Below the pieces are notes generated by a model. The model made no database searches and was not told the DNA's origin. It was given only the letters and a program-made list of their open reading frames with translations. From contig CABMCD010000024.1 of assembly GCA_902384555.1 (NCBI GenBank), positions 28,704 to 92,703 on the forward strand: a stretch of 64,000 nt of DNA. The letters run 5' to 3'. This stretch comes from an uncultured archaeon (GTDB lineage: Archaea > Micrarchaeota > Micrarchaeia > Anstonellales > Anstonellaceae). This document shows, in pieces, positions 1 through 8,582 of the stretch (positions within the stretch are counted from its first letter, which is position 1; each line of letters starts with the position of its first letter). The position numbers and the translations under genes were made by a program.

Positions 1-1
1 T

Positions 2-211
2 GCCATCAAGGCCGGTGAAATCATCACCGAGAAGATGGATGCCCAGGCCAACGTCAAGTGGGGCGCGCGTCTCATCCCCGGCTACGACGGCAAGCTGGAA
101 ATCGTCGCGATTGTCACCGGCGTGAAGGGAGCCAACGTGTTTGGCGCCTCCGCGGAAGAGCCGGTGCGCGCAACCGCGTCGAGCTACAGCGACATCGAAA
201 TCATTGGATGA
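2..211 (+). CDS. ftsZ: Cell division protein FtsZ, C-terminal fragment truncated by window start
   Basis: Frame 2 reads AIKAGEIITEKMDAQANVKWGARLIPGYDGKLEIVAIVTGVKGANVFG...IEIIG*, matching the FtsZ C-terminal domain (NVKWGAR...V.IVTG); no start in window so absent from the ORF track. Confidence 0.85.
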   Translation, partial: AIKAGEIITEKMDAQANVKWGARLIPGYDGKLEIVAIVTGVKGANVFGASAEEPVRATASSYSDIEIIG

Positions 212-433
212 GCTGCTCATCCAATTTTTTCTTTTTTTATTTTCATTTTTAATTTTCGCGCTTTTCGTTAATCCAATTTTTGCGCACATCGTCGAGGGAA
301 AATGCGCGTTTTTCATCCCTTACCACACTCGAATTTATTTTTTCGGTTTTTCCACGACGGATAATCTATCTGCTTTTTAAACATTTTATCTATCTACAAT
401 CCATCACGCAGGTGATTCGCGCACTCCCGATGA

Positions 434-1606
434 TTGCGACCAGATTGGGGCGGCGCGAAAATGGGCATGACGACAAAAAGACGGGGGTTGGGCAGTATGT
501 TGGAAGGTTTTGTGGCCTCGGCCAAGGAGAATAACAGCGCGCCGGTTCAGCACAGCGACCCGGTCGGCATCGACGGACTGATGTCGAACGACAAAATCCG
601 CATCGCCGTGGTGGGCGTAGGCGGAGGCGGCTGCAACACCGTGGACCGCATGATGAAGAGCGGCATCCAGTCGGCCCAGACCATGGCCGTCAACACCGAT
701 TCCCTGCACTTGCGCTCGATTCAGTCTCACAAGAAAGTGCTGATTGGAGGAAACGTCACCAAAGGATTGGGCGCCGGCGGCTTCCCCGAAGTGGCCGAGA
801 AGTGCGCGCAGGCCTCCAAGCAGCAAATCCGCGACGCGCTGGGCGAGACCGAGCTGGTCTTCCTCTGCGCCGGCATGGGCGGCGGCACCGGCACCGGCGC
901 GGCCCCCGTCGTGGCCGAGGTGGCCAAGGAAATGGGCGCCGTCGTGGTTTCCATCGTCACGATTCCGTTTGCGCTGGAGCGCGCGCGCATGAAGAAGGCC
1001 GTGTGGGGTTTGCAGAGGCTCGCCCCGCACTCCGACACCATGGCCGTGATTGACAACAACCGCCTGGTGAGCTATGTCCCCAACCTCCCCATTTCCGACG
1101 CCTTCAACCTTGCCGACGCGATTACGGGAAAGGCCGTGCGCGGCATTGCGGACACCATCATGATGCCCAGCCTGATGAACATCGACTACGCCGACGTGCG
1201 CTCGGTGATGCAGGACGGCGGCGTGGCGCTGATTTCGATGGGCGAGGCCCACGGCAACGACCGCGTGCAGAACGTGATTAAGAACACCCTCGACCACCCC
1301 CTGCTCGACGTCTCCTACGAGGGAGCCAAGGGCGCGCTCCTGCACATTGCGGGCGGCTCCAGCCTCTCTTTGGGCGACTCGATTGCGGTGGCGGAGGGCA
1401 TCAGCAAGGACTTCGCCTCAGACGCCAACGTCAAGATGGGCGCCCGCCTCGACCCCGGCATGGGCGATTTGGTGACCGTGACGGCCATCGTGACCGGCCT
1501 CAAGTCGGGCCAGCTGGAGGGCATCATCGGCCAGATGGGCGGCGCACAGAGCCACCCCGAGCCGGCCAAGCCCAGCTTCTCGATGGAAAGCGTGGTTGAA
1601 CTCTAA
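434..1606 (+). CDS. ftsZ: Cell division protein FtsZ (second copy); start may be ATG at 461
   Basis: Tubulin signature GMGGGTGTGAAPVVAEVAKE, N-terminal VGVGGGGCNTVDRM, T7-like NIDYADVRSVM. Confidence 0.95.
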   Translation: MRPDWGGAKMGMTTKRRGLGSMLEGFVASAKENNSAPVQHSDPVGIDGLMSNDKIRIAVVGVGGGGCNTVDRMMKSGIQSAQTMAVNTDSLHLRSIQSHKKVLIGGNVTKGLGAGGFPEVAEKCAQASKQQIRDALGETELVFLCAGMGGGTGTGAAPVVAEVAKEMGAVVVSIVTIPFALERARMKKAVWGLQRLAPHSDTMAVIDNNRLVSYVPNLPISDAFNLADAITGKAVRGIADTIMMPSLMNIDYADVRSVMQDGGVALISMGEAHGNDRVQNVIKNTLDHPLLDVSYEGAKGALLHIAGGSSLSLGDSIAVAEGISKDFASDANVKMGARLDPGMGDLVTVTAIVTGLKSGQLEGIIGQMGGAQSHPEPAKPSFSMESVVEL

Positions 1607-1740
1607 GGAGTTTGACCTCCTCTTCTTTTCATTTTCAATTTGTTTTTCTTTTCAGAATTCTTCTATTCCTTCAAAAGACGTTTTCTTTTCTTTTTCCGAG
1701 GTTTTTCTTTTCTTTCCGCAGAAAGAAAAGAAAAAGCTCT

Positions 1741-1812
1741 TGGACGCAGGGGGAATCGAACCCCCAGTCTCTGCCTTGCGAAGGCAGCGTCTTACCGTTC
1801 GACTATGCGCCC
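1741..1812 (-). tRNA. tRNA-Ala(CGC)
   Basis: Reverse complement GGGCGCA TA...CTGCC TTCGCAA GGCAG...GGGGGTTCGATTCCCCC TGCGTCC A; cloverleaf with G3:U70 Ala identity pair; no encoded CCA. Confidence 0.93.
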
Positions 1813-1872
1813 ATGAAAGAAGTGACTGAATTAACCGATAAGGATTTATAAAAACGCGCCTAAGAACTGACG

Positions 1873-2523
1873 ATGAAAGTCGTTTCCCTCTTTTCCGGCG
1901 GTAAGGATTCGGTCTATGCCACCCACCTCTGCCTCGCGTGGGGCTGGGAGGCGGAGTGGCTCACCCTGCACCCCCTGCCCGACTCGATGATGTTCCACCA
2001 CCCCAACACCAGCTGGTGCAAAATGCAGGCCGAGGCGGCCGGCATCGCATGGAACGAAGTGAGGGTGAAAAGCCACGAAACGGAATTGGAGGAGTTGGAG
2101 GCCGCCATCCGCCGCCTGCGGGTGGACGGCATTGTTTCGGGCGCGGTCGCATCCGAATTCCAGAAGCAGAGAATCGAAGTGATTGGCGAACATCTGGGCA
2201 TTCCGACCTACGCGCCCCTGTGGCACAAGGGGCCGGAGGTGCTGCGCGAAATGCTGGAGAATATGGAGGCTTATTTCGTGTCGGTGTCGGCCGAAGGCTT
2301 GGATGAGAAATGGCTGGGCAAACGGTTCGGGCCGGCGGATGTGGACACTCTTTTGGCCATGAAGCCGCCCGTCCATCCGTTTCTCGAGGGAGGCGAGGGC
2401 GAGACCTTTGTGTGCGACGCCCCCTTCTTCAAGAAACGCATTGATGTGCAGGAGTGGGAAAAGAGCTGGGATGGCGTGTGCGGGCGGGCCGAAATAATGA
2501 AAGCCAGGCTGGTTGGGAAATAA
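1873..2523 (+). CDS. Diphthine--ammonia ligase family (Dph6/DUF71) PP-loop ATPase
   Basis: N-terminal SGGKDS PP-loop and EGGEGETFVCDAPFF motif. Confidence 0.88.
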   Translation: MKVVSLFSGGKDSVYATHLCLAWGWEAEWLTLHPLPDSMMFHHPNTSWCKMQAEAAGIAWNEVRVKSHETELEELEAAIRRLRVDGIVSGAVASEFQKQRIEVIGEHLGIPTYAPLWHKGPEVLREMLENMEAYFVSVSAEGLDEKWLGKRFGPADVDTLLAMKPPVHPFLEGGEGETFVCDAPFFKKRIDVQEWEKSWDGVCGRAEIMKARLVGK

Positions 2524-2592
2524 GGGCTCGAAATAACAAAAGCCGGGGCTGGCCTCGAAATAAGAAAAACAGGACTTGCGGTCTTTTCCCCA

Positions 2593-3246
2593 TCAGCCGG
2601 ACTTGGGCTCGGCCCCCAGCTGCTCCAGCGTCTGAATCATGGAGTTGAATTCAGCAGGGAAGACGTTGGAGAACTTGAACGAGCCGGAAATGCGGGTGTT
2701 CACCGGAATGGCCTGATGGATGGTCACCAGCGTCCCCTTGTCGGTCTGCGTCATGTCCACCGGAATCTGGGCGCGGATGTGCAGAGTGTCATTGATGCGA
2801 AGCGTGGTGACCTGCCCGCTCTGCGAGATGGCGGTCACGGTGGAGGTGATGGGGATGTCGGCCGACACGGGGAGGCTGAAATTGGCCGGCAGGATGTCGG
2901 TAAGCGGGAAGCTCTTGTCCACCTGCACGTTGGTGGTGAGGGTGGGCGAGGAGGTGATGAACTCCTTCTGCTGCATCGAGCGCAGGTTGGCCGCAATCGA
3001 GCGCAGGGCGGCGCGGTCTTCAATCGAGATGGCCTGCTGCACCGGCTTGGTGAGCTCCAAATAGAGAGCCGAGGCGCCCAAAAGCAGCGCGATAACGGAC
3101 AGGATGAGCGGCAGCGAGGAGGCGCCGCCCGAAGAGCCTGAATCGGCCACAAAGGAGTCGATGGAAGAGCTGGAAGCGGCACTGCCCGCATCGGGGGCCG
3201 GCGCGCGCAGGCCGGCGGGAAGGCGATTGTAGGAATCGGCTGCCAT
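2593..3246 (-). CDS. Hypothetical single-pass membrane protein
   Basis: Hydrophobic segment LPLILSVIALLLGASALYLEL followed by an outer beta-rich domain. Confidence 0.6.
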   Translation of the reverse strand: MAADSYNRLPAGLRAPAPDAGSAASSSSIDSFVADSGSSGGASSLPLILSVIALLLGASALYLELTKPVQQAISIEDRAALRSIAANLRSMQQKEFITSSPTLTTNVQVDKSFPLTDILPANFSLPVSADIPITSTVTAISQSGQVTTLRINDTLHIRAQIPVDMTQTDKGTLVTIHQAIPVNTRISGSFKFSNVFPAEFNSMIQTLEQLGAEPKSG

Positions 3247-3317
3247 GGGAATAGGATAGGGGTAAATGATTAAAAAACAGCGCAGCCATGAGAAGAGGAG
3301 AATCAGGTGATTATGCT

Positions 3318-3599
3318 ATGCCCAAAGTGACGTTCAAAAATGACAATCTTACAGTCGAGTGCCCGGCTGGAACCAAGCTGGTGGATTTGGCCGAGCAGAA
3401 AGGCGCGGCAGTCAACTTTTCCTGCAAGGAGGGCGTGTGCCTCACCTGCCTGGTCAATGTGGTGTCCGGCTCCGAGAACCTCAACGCCCGCACCGAGAAC
3501 GAGGCCAGCACGCTCGAGGCCTTCGGCGCGCAGCCCAACCAGCGCCTCGCCTGCCAGATTGTGGTGAACGGCGACTGCGTGATTGAGACGGTCGGCTGA
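3318..3599 (+). CDS. 2Fe-2S ferredoxin-like protein
   Basis: MPKVTFKNDNLTVECPAG...NFSCKEGVCLTCLVNVVSG...QRLACQ; plant-type ferredoxin Cys pattern. Confidence 0.88.
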   Translation: MPKVTFKNDNLTVECPAGTKLVDLAEQKGAAVNFSCKEGVCLTCLVNVVSGSENLNARTENEASTLEAFGAQPNQRLACQIVVNGDCVIETVG

Positions 3600-3607
3600 G
3601 ATTTTTT

Positions 3608-4039
3608 TCAGGTTTTTTCGCAGTTTTTCAGCCATTCGCTGTTTCTTCCCAGTTTTTCGTTTAGCGCATCCTCGGCCGCCAGCCAGCGGAAAGCCGAGAA
3701 AGAAGAGGGGATTTTGGGCTGCATGCGCTTGACGCTGCAGCGGAAAGCCAGCGCTGGAATGGAATGCTTTCTTTTTCTCGAGCCCGCATTGTGGGTGCCG
3801 CGCAGGGCAATGAGGTGGATTTGGGCATCCAACGAAAGAGAAGAGCGAAGATAAGCCGACAGGCTCGACACCGGGTCCTCGCCCTCGTTGATGAGAATGG
3901 AGGGCAGCTCGAGTTGCTTCCGCCCTCGCTCATCTGTTCGCTCAAGGAAAAAATAGCGCCCGCTGTCCTCGAAGAGCGCGCAGACGAGGGCCGAGAGTTT
4001 GGGGGGCGTTTTGATGGTTCGACCAGCCATAAGACACAC
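3608..4039 (-). CDS. Hypothetical protein, possibly degenerate Nudix-like
   Basis: ORF with ALVCALFEDSGRYFFLERTDERGRKQLELPS, Nudix-like opening but no complete Nudix box. Confidence 0.45.
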   Translation of the reverse strand: MCLMAGRTIKTPPKLSALVCALFEDSGRYFFLERTDERGRKQLELPSILINEGEDPVSSLSAYLRSSLSLDAQIHLIALRGTHNAGSRKRKHSIPALAFRCSVKRMQPKIPSSFSAFRWLAAEDALNEKLGRNSEWLKNCEKT

Positions 4040-4087
4040 CGCCCGATTTGCATGCGAGCGCCAGGCCTGCCCTTCTTGGCGGCCTTT

Positions 4088-5395
4088 CTAAGTGCCCTCT
4101 TTCCACTCTTCGGCGTAGGCCACCTGCTCTTTGGTGGGCTTGTCCAGCACCACGCCGCGCGTGGCCAGAATGCGGGCCGCCGTGGCGTCATCCACTTCCT
4201 TGGGCACGTCCATCACGCCGGGGACCAGCTTCTTGTTCTTGCTTTTGGCCACCAGCTCGCAGCATAATGCCTGGATGGCGAAAGAGCCGTCCATGATTTC
4301 CATGGGGTGGCCCTGACCGGAAGGCCGGGCCAGATTCACCAAACGGCCTTCGGAGAGAAGATAGAGCGTCTTGGGCTTGCCGTCCTTGCCCTTCATGCGA
4401 TAGGCCGTGATGTTGTCCTTGACTTCCTCCACTTTTGTGCTCATGGCCCGCAGGGCCGGCTCGTCGATTTCGACGTTGAAGTGGCCGGCATTGCACAAAA
4501 TCGCGCCGTCCTTCATCAGCTCGAAATGCTCCTTGCGAATGACGCCCTTGTTGCCGGTGACGGTGAGGAAGATGTCGCCAACGGCAGCGGCTTCCTTGTG
4601 GTTCATCACGCGGTAGCCCTCATAGAGGGCACAGAGCGCACGGTTCTGGCCCGACTCATGCGGGCCCAGCGTGCCCTCCACTTCCACCACGCCAACTTGG
4701 GCGCCGAGGCCCTTGAAGCGCGAAGCGGCTCCGCGGCCGCACCAGCCGTAGCCATACACCACCGCCACCTTGCCGGCGAGAATGGTGTTGGTGGCCTTCA
4801 TGATGGCCTCAATGGCCGACTGGGCGGTGCCGAACTGGTTGTCGAGCAGGTACTTGGAGTGGGCGTTGTTCACCGCATAGACGGGCAGTTTCAGCGCGCC
4901 GTCCTTTTGCATGGCCTTGAGGCGCACGATGCCGGTGGTGGTCTCCTCGCAGGCGCCGATGATTTCCTTCAACTGTTCGGGGCGCTGCTCGTGCAGGCGC
5001 ATCACCAAGTCGCAGCCGTCGTCAATGACGATGTTGGGGTGGCCGTCGAGCACCGCATCAATGCACTCGTAATATTCGTCCGTGGTCTGGCCGGCCCACG
5101 CGAACACTTCCAATTTGCCGGGCGACTCTTCCGCAAGAGCGGCCACGGTGGCATCATCGGTGGTGTTGGGGTTGCAGGAGGCGCCATAGACGATAGCGCC
5201 GCCGTCGCGCAGCGTTCGGAGGAGAATGCCGGTTTTTTTCTCCAAGTGAAGGGCAATGCCGATTTTCAGGCCCTTGAAGGGCTGGGTTTTCTTGAACTCC
5301 TTGCGGATGTCCATCAGCACCGGCATGTGGGACTCGGCCCATGCCAGTTCCTGCCGGCCGCGGGCCGCCAGCTCGGGGTGTTTGATTTTGCTCAT
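4088..5395 (-). CDS. ahcY: Adenosylhomocysteinase (S-adenosyl-L-homocysteine hydrolase)
   Basis: VAVVYGYGWCGRGAASRFKGLGAQVGVVEV NAD site, NNAHSKYLLDNQFGTAQSAIEAI, GHFNVEID; start MSKIKHPELAARGRQELAWAESHMPVL. Confidence 0.95.
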   Translation of the reverse strand: MSKIKHPELAARGRQELAWAESHMPVLMDIRKEFKKTQPFKGLKIGIALHLEKKTGILLRTLRDGGAIVYGASCNPNTTDDATVAALAEESPGKLEVFAWAGQTTDEYYECIDAVLDGHPNIVIDDGCDLVMRLHEQRPEQLKEIIGACEETTTGIVRLKAMQKDGALKLPVYAVNNAHSKYLLDNQFGTAQSAIEAIMKATNTILAGKVAVVYGYGWCGRGAASRFKGLGAQVGVVEVEGTLGPHESGQNRALCALYEGYRVMNHKEAAAVGDIFLTVTGNKGVIRKEHFELMKDGAILCNAGHFNVEIDEPALRAMSTKVEEVKDNITAYRMKGKDGKPKTLYLLSEGRLVNLARPSGQGHPMEIMDGSFAIQALCCELVAKSKNKKLVPGVMDVPKEVDDATAARILATRGVVLDKPTKEQVAYAEEWKEGT

Positions 5396-5459
5396 AAGAA
5401 TCAACGGTCCGATACAGGGAAGCGCGGGTATAAAATTAGCATGGTGGCTATGAAAAATC

Positions 5460-6431
5460 ATGTCAGATTCCGCCTTATATGAGCTCTTTGCGCTCGGCAC
5501 GCCCGTGATGGACGGCTTCGCGGCCGTGGATGCGGATTTTCCCGCCCGGCACAAGCTGAGCTTGGGCTCCAGCAATTTCATGAACAAGGACCAGCTGGCC
5601 GTGCTGGAAAAGGCGCTGGGGCCCAACGTGCGCTCGTGGGAGCCGGGCGACAATGCCCGCAATGTGTGCGAATCCTATGCGAGATTGCAGCAGCTTAACC
5701 GTCTGCCGCCCGCAACCGCCTATGCCGGAACCTTGGGCTCCGACGAATGGGGCAAGCGGTTTTTGCATGCGCTTCAGGCGCACCGCATCCAGCCCAGAGT
5801 GCAGTACATGAACGGCGATTCGGGGCGCATCCTCGCGCTCGTCACGCCGGAGGGCCAGCGCACCTTTGCCGTGGCCTTGGGCGTGAGCGAGCAGTATGCG
5901 ATGCCGGCCGAGCTGCCCGGCTGCAAAACCTTTTTCCTCACCTCGATTACGCTCCTCACGCCCGCGCCGATTTCGCGCGTGTCGCGCGCCATGATAGAGC
6001 CCATGAGAAAGAAGGGGGCGCGCATCGCCATCGCGCTGGAATCCCCCGCCATGCTGGCGGGCCGTAGGGAGGACGCGCTCATGCTGGCCAAATTGGCGGA
6101 CGTGCTGTTTCTCAACGAGGAGGAAATGCAGGCGGTCGGGCTGGACGAGCCCGGGCTGGCCAAACTGGCACCCTTGGTTTATCTCAAGCGCGGCGCGCGG
6201 GGCTCCACGATTTTCAAGAACGGCTCCAAGCTGGCGGACGTGCCGGCGAAGCCGGCCTCCAAGGTGGTGGACACCACCGGGGCGGGAGACAATTACGCGG
6301 CCGGCGTGCTGTGGGCCCTGAATCACGGCAGGGACGAAAAAGAGGCGGCCGCCGTGGGCTCGCAGCTGGGAAGGGCGGCGGTGGAAAAATTCGGGGCGAG
6401 TTTGCCGCTGGAGTTCAGGCTGGAAAAATAG
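5460..6431 (+). CDS. PfkB-family kinase, probable adenosine/nucleoside or sugar kinase
   Basis: C-terminal VVDTTGAGDNYAAGVLWAL signature; GDNARNV N-terminal motif; divergent neighbour of ahcY. Confidence 0.85.
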   Translation: MSDSALYELFALGTPVMDGFAAVDADFPARHKLSLGSSNFMNKDQLAVLEKALGPNVRSWEPGDNARNVCESYARLQQLNRLPPATAYAGTLGSDEWGKRFLHALQAHRIQPRVQYMNGDSGRILALVTPEGQRTFAVALGVSEQYAMPAELPGCKTFFLTSITLLTPAPISRVSRAMIEPMRKKGARIAIALESPAMLAGRREDALMLAKLADVLFLNEEEMQAVGLDEPGLAKLAPLVYLKRGARGSTIFKNGSKLADVPAKPASKVVDTTGAGDNYAAGVLWALNHGRDEKEAAAVGSQLGRAAVEKFGASLPLEFRLEK

Positions 6432-6432
6432 A

Positions 6433-6515
6433 CGCCGAGGATGGGATTTGAACCCATAATCCCGTGAGGGATCAGTTTTCAAGACTGACGCACTACCAGG
6501 TTATGCGACCTCGGC
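6433..6515 (-). tRNA. tRNA-Ser(TGA)
   Basis: Reverse complement GCCGAGG...TCAGT CTTGAAA ACTGA TCCCTCACGGGATT...GGGTTCAAATCCC...CCTCGGC G; long variable arm. Confidence 0.92.
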
Positions 6516-6564
6516 GAAAAGCTATGAAAAAAGAGATTTAATAATCGCCCGTTTCGGGCCTTTT

Positions 6565-6897
6565 CTAATATACCCGAATCAGCGAGCAGTCCGGCCTCAG
6601 TTCGACGAAGTGGGTGGAATTGCGCCGGTAGGCCGAGCACTGGTTTTCGGGCAGGTCGTCCACCGCCTGGCGCGGCTCATGCGCCACGTCGCACACCCAT
6701 TGGGGCGCGGCGAGGATGGGGTTGAGCAGGCAGGGGCCCGGCTCGAGCGAAGTTCCGGAGTCGCGGGCCTGCCGGCAGGCTTGGATGCACGACACCACCG
6801 GGTCGGTTTCGCCGGCCGGGGGCGGGCTTGTGGCCGTGCAGCCGGAGAGGGCAAACAGGAGAACGAGCGCGGATGAGAGGGCCAGCAGGCGCAGCAT
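6565..6897 (-). CDS. Small predicted lipoprotein, unknown function
   Basis: MLRLLALSSALVLLFALSGCTATS signal/lipobox followed by Cys-containing domain. Confidence 0.6.
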   Translation of the reverse strand: MLRLLALSSALVLLFALSGCTATSPPPAGETDPVVSCIQACRQARDSGTSLEPGPCLLNPILAAPQWVCDVAHEPRQAVDDLPENQCSAYRRNSTHFVELRPDCSLIRVY

Positions 6898-6922
6898 GGG
6901 CAGATGAAAACAAGAGAGCCAA

Positions 6923-7321
6923 TTAAATCTTTTTGATTGGGCGGGCATCGAGCTGGACGGCCAGCACTTCGGAGGCCGAGGCTTCGGGCACCACCACCGG
7001 CTCGTCGGCCAGTTCCACCCAGGCGTTCACGACGGGGGCGGGCGGGCGGAGCGGCAGGGCCACGGGCGCAAAAGCCTGAAGATGCGAGGAAGCGGAAATC
7101 ACGGCCGACTCGGACGGGGGCGCGAAGGCCGGCTTGTCCGCAAGGGGCGTGGAGATGTCGGCCGGGAGGGCGGCCGGCAGGACGGACGCTTCCGGCGTCG
7201 GGAATGGAACCGGCTCGGGCGCCAAGCGGTCAGAGGAGGGGGCCTCGGCGCGGCCGGAAATCTCGATGGATTTGGGATAGAAGTTCAGCAGGTGCATACG
7301 GGCCGGATATGCGATTTTCAA
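6923..7321 (-). CDS. Hypothetical Pro/Ala-rich protein
   Basis: ORF between tRNA-Asp and the lipoprotein gene; low-complexity composition, no recognised domain. Confidence 0.35.
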   Translation of the reverse strand: MKIAYPARMHLLNFYPKSIEISGRAEAPSSDRLAPEPVPFPTPEASVLPAALPADISTPLADKPAFAPPSESAVISASSHLQAFAPVALPLRPPAPVVNAWVELADEPVVVPEASASEVLAVQLDARPIKKI

Positions 7322-7422
7322 GGATATAAGGGTTGGGCGGTTTTCTTGCGCAAAATGGATAAATGGAAAAGAAAATAGGCAAAAAACGTCAATATGGAGG
7401 ATAAAAATAGTAAAAATAAATT

Positions 7423-7495
7423 CGCCTTGGCTGGGATTCGAACCCAGGTTACCGCCGTGACAGGGCAGAGTGCTGGACCACTACACTACCAAGGC
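7423..7495 (-). tRNA. tRNA-Asp(GTC)
   Basis: Reverse complement GCCTTGG...CTGCC CTGTCAC GGCGG...CTGGGTTCGAATCCCAG CCAAGGC G. Confidence 0.92.
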
Positions 7496-7559
7496 AACGA
7501 TAGCGTGCAAGATATGTGAGATTGAATTTTTAAATCCGTCAGGGGAGCCGTCTTGGGTT

Positions 7560-8360
7560 TCAGCGGCGGCGGGCGGGTTTTCGAAGCGGTTTTTTTCGGC
7601 CCCTTGGGAGGGCGGCGCGCGTTTTCGCGGGCCGGGGCCGGGAGCGGGATTTTACGGCGGAGGCCGGAATTTCCCCGCCTGATTTGGCCTTTTCCTCCAA
7701 GGCGGTGCCCAGCAAATCCAGGCTGGTGGAAACCAGGCCCGTCTTGCTCGCGCCCCCGCCGCGCGGATGGAAATCGATTTCGACCTCCTCGATGCGCGCG
7801 CCGCCCGCCTGCGCCTGGCGGATGAGCTGCACGTCCATGCCCCAGTCGTTCGCCGTGAGGTGGAGCTTGGGCAGCAGCGAGGCGCGCAGGGCCTTCATGC
7901 CGCTCTGCGGGTCGGACACCGGCAGGCCGAGCATGCCGCGGCCCAAATGCACGAAGGCGCGCGAGGCGAGGCGGCGCACGGAATGGTCGGCCCACGCCAC
8001 GCGCCGGCGCGAGACGGCCAAATCCGCGCCGCGCTCGACGCGGCGCATGAGCTTGGGCAAATCGGACGGGGCGTATTGCAAATCGCCGTCCAAAAAGGCG
8101 ATGAATCGCCCGAGCGCGCGGGCGAAGGCGCGGCGCAGCGCCAGCCCCTTGCCGGACGGAACGTCGAGCAGGAAGAGGCGCGGATGAATGCGGACGGCCT
8201 CGATGAAGACGTCGCGGGTGTGGTCGGTGCTGCCGCCGTCCACGACCAGCACCTCGCAGCGCTGGATTTCGGGAAGAAGATAGAGGCGCTCAAGCAGGCG
8301 GCCCAGGGTGGAGCCTTCGTTGAGCACCGGCACCACGATGGTCCATGCAACGTCGGCCAT
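7560..8360 (-). CDS. Family 2 glycosyltransferase (dolichyl-phosphate mannosyltransferase-like)
   Basis: WTIVVPVLNEGSTLGRLLERL, EVLVVDGGSTDHT, FIAFLDGDLQYAPSDLP, DPQSGMKALR. Confidence 0.88.
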   Translation of the reverse strand: MADVAWTIVVPVLNEGSTLGRLLERLYLLPEIQRCEVLVVDGGSTDHTRDVFIEAVRIHPRLFLLDVPSGKGLALRRAFARALGRFIAFLDGDLQYAPSDLPKLMRRVERGADLAVSRRRVAWADHSVRRLASRAFVHLGRGMLGLPVSDPQSGMKALRASLLPKLHLTANDWGMDVQLIRQAQAGGARIEEVEIDFHPRGGGASKTGLVSTSLDLLGTALEEKAKSGGEIPASAVKSRSRPRPAKTRAALPRGRKKPLRKPARRR

Positions 8361-8388
8361 GATGAGAAACCTTTTTTGGAAAATTAAA

Positions 8389-8520
8389 TCCCGCGAGTGT
8401 GATTTGAACACACAACATCCTGATATCTGCCAGAACCATCTCTGCCAGACTTGGATTGCAACACAATCGTTGCGGCGCACATCTACAGCCAGGCGCTCTA
8501 CCAAGTTGAGCTATCGCGGG
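8389..8520 (-). tRNA. tRNA-Tyr(GTA) with 58-nt intron (8425..8482)
   Basis: Reverse complement CCCGCGA TA GCTC...CCTGG CTGTAG | intron | A TCAGG...GTGTG TTCAAAT CACAC TCGCGGG A; C1:G72 as in archaeal Tyr; intron at canonical 37/38 site. Confidence 0.88.
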
Positions 8521-8582
8521 AATGAATAGATAAAGGCGAGAAGGCTATTTATATATTGCGCCTGGGGCGGCGAAGAGAAAAA

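Noticed and set aside
404-1345. 313-aa minus-strand ORF opposite ftsZ
   Set aside because: Antisense shadow of a clear FtsZ; His/Val/Gly-rich translation typical of GC-rich complementary frames
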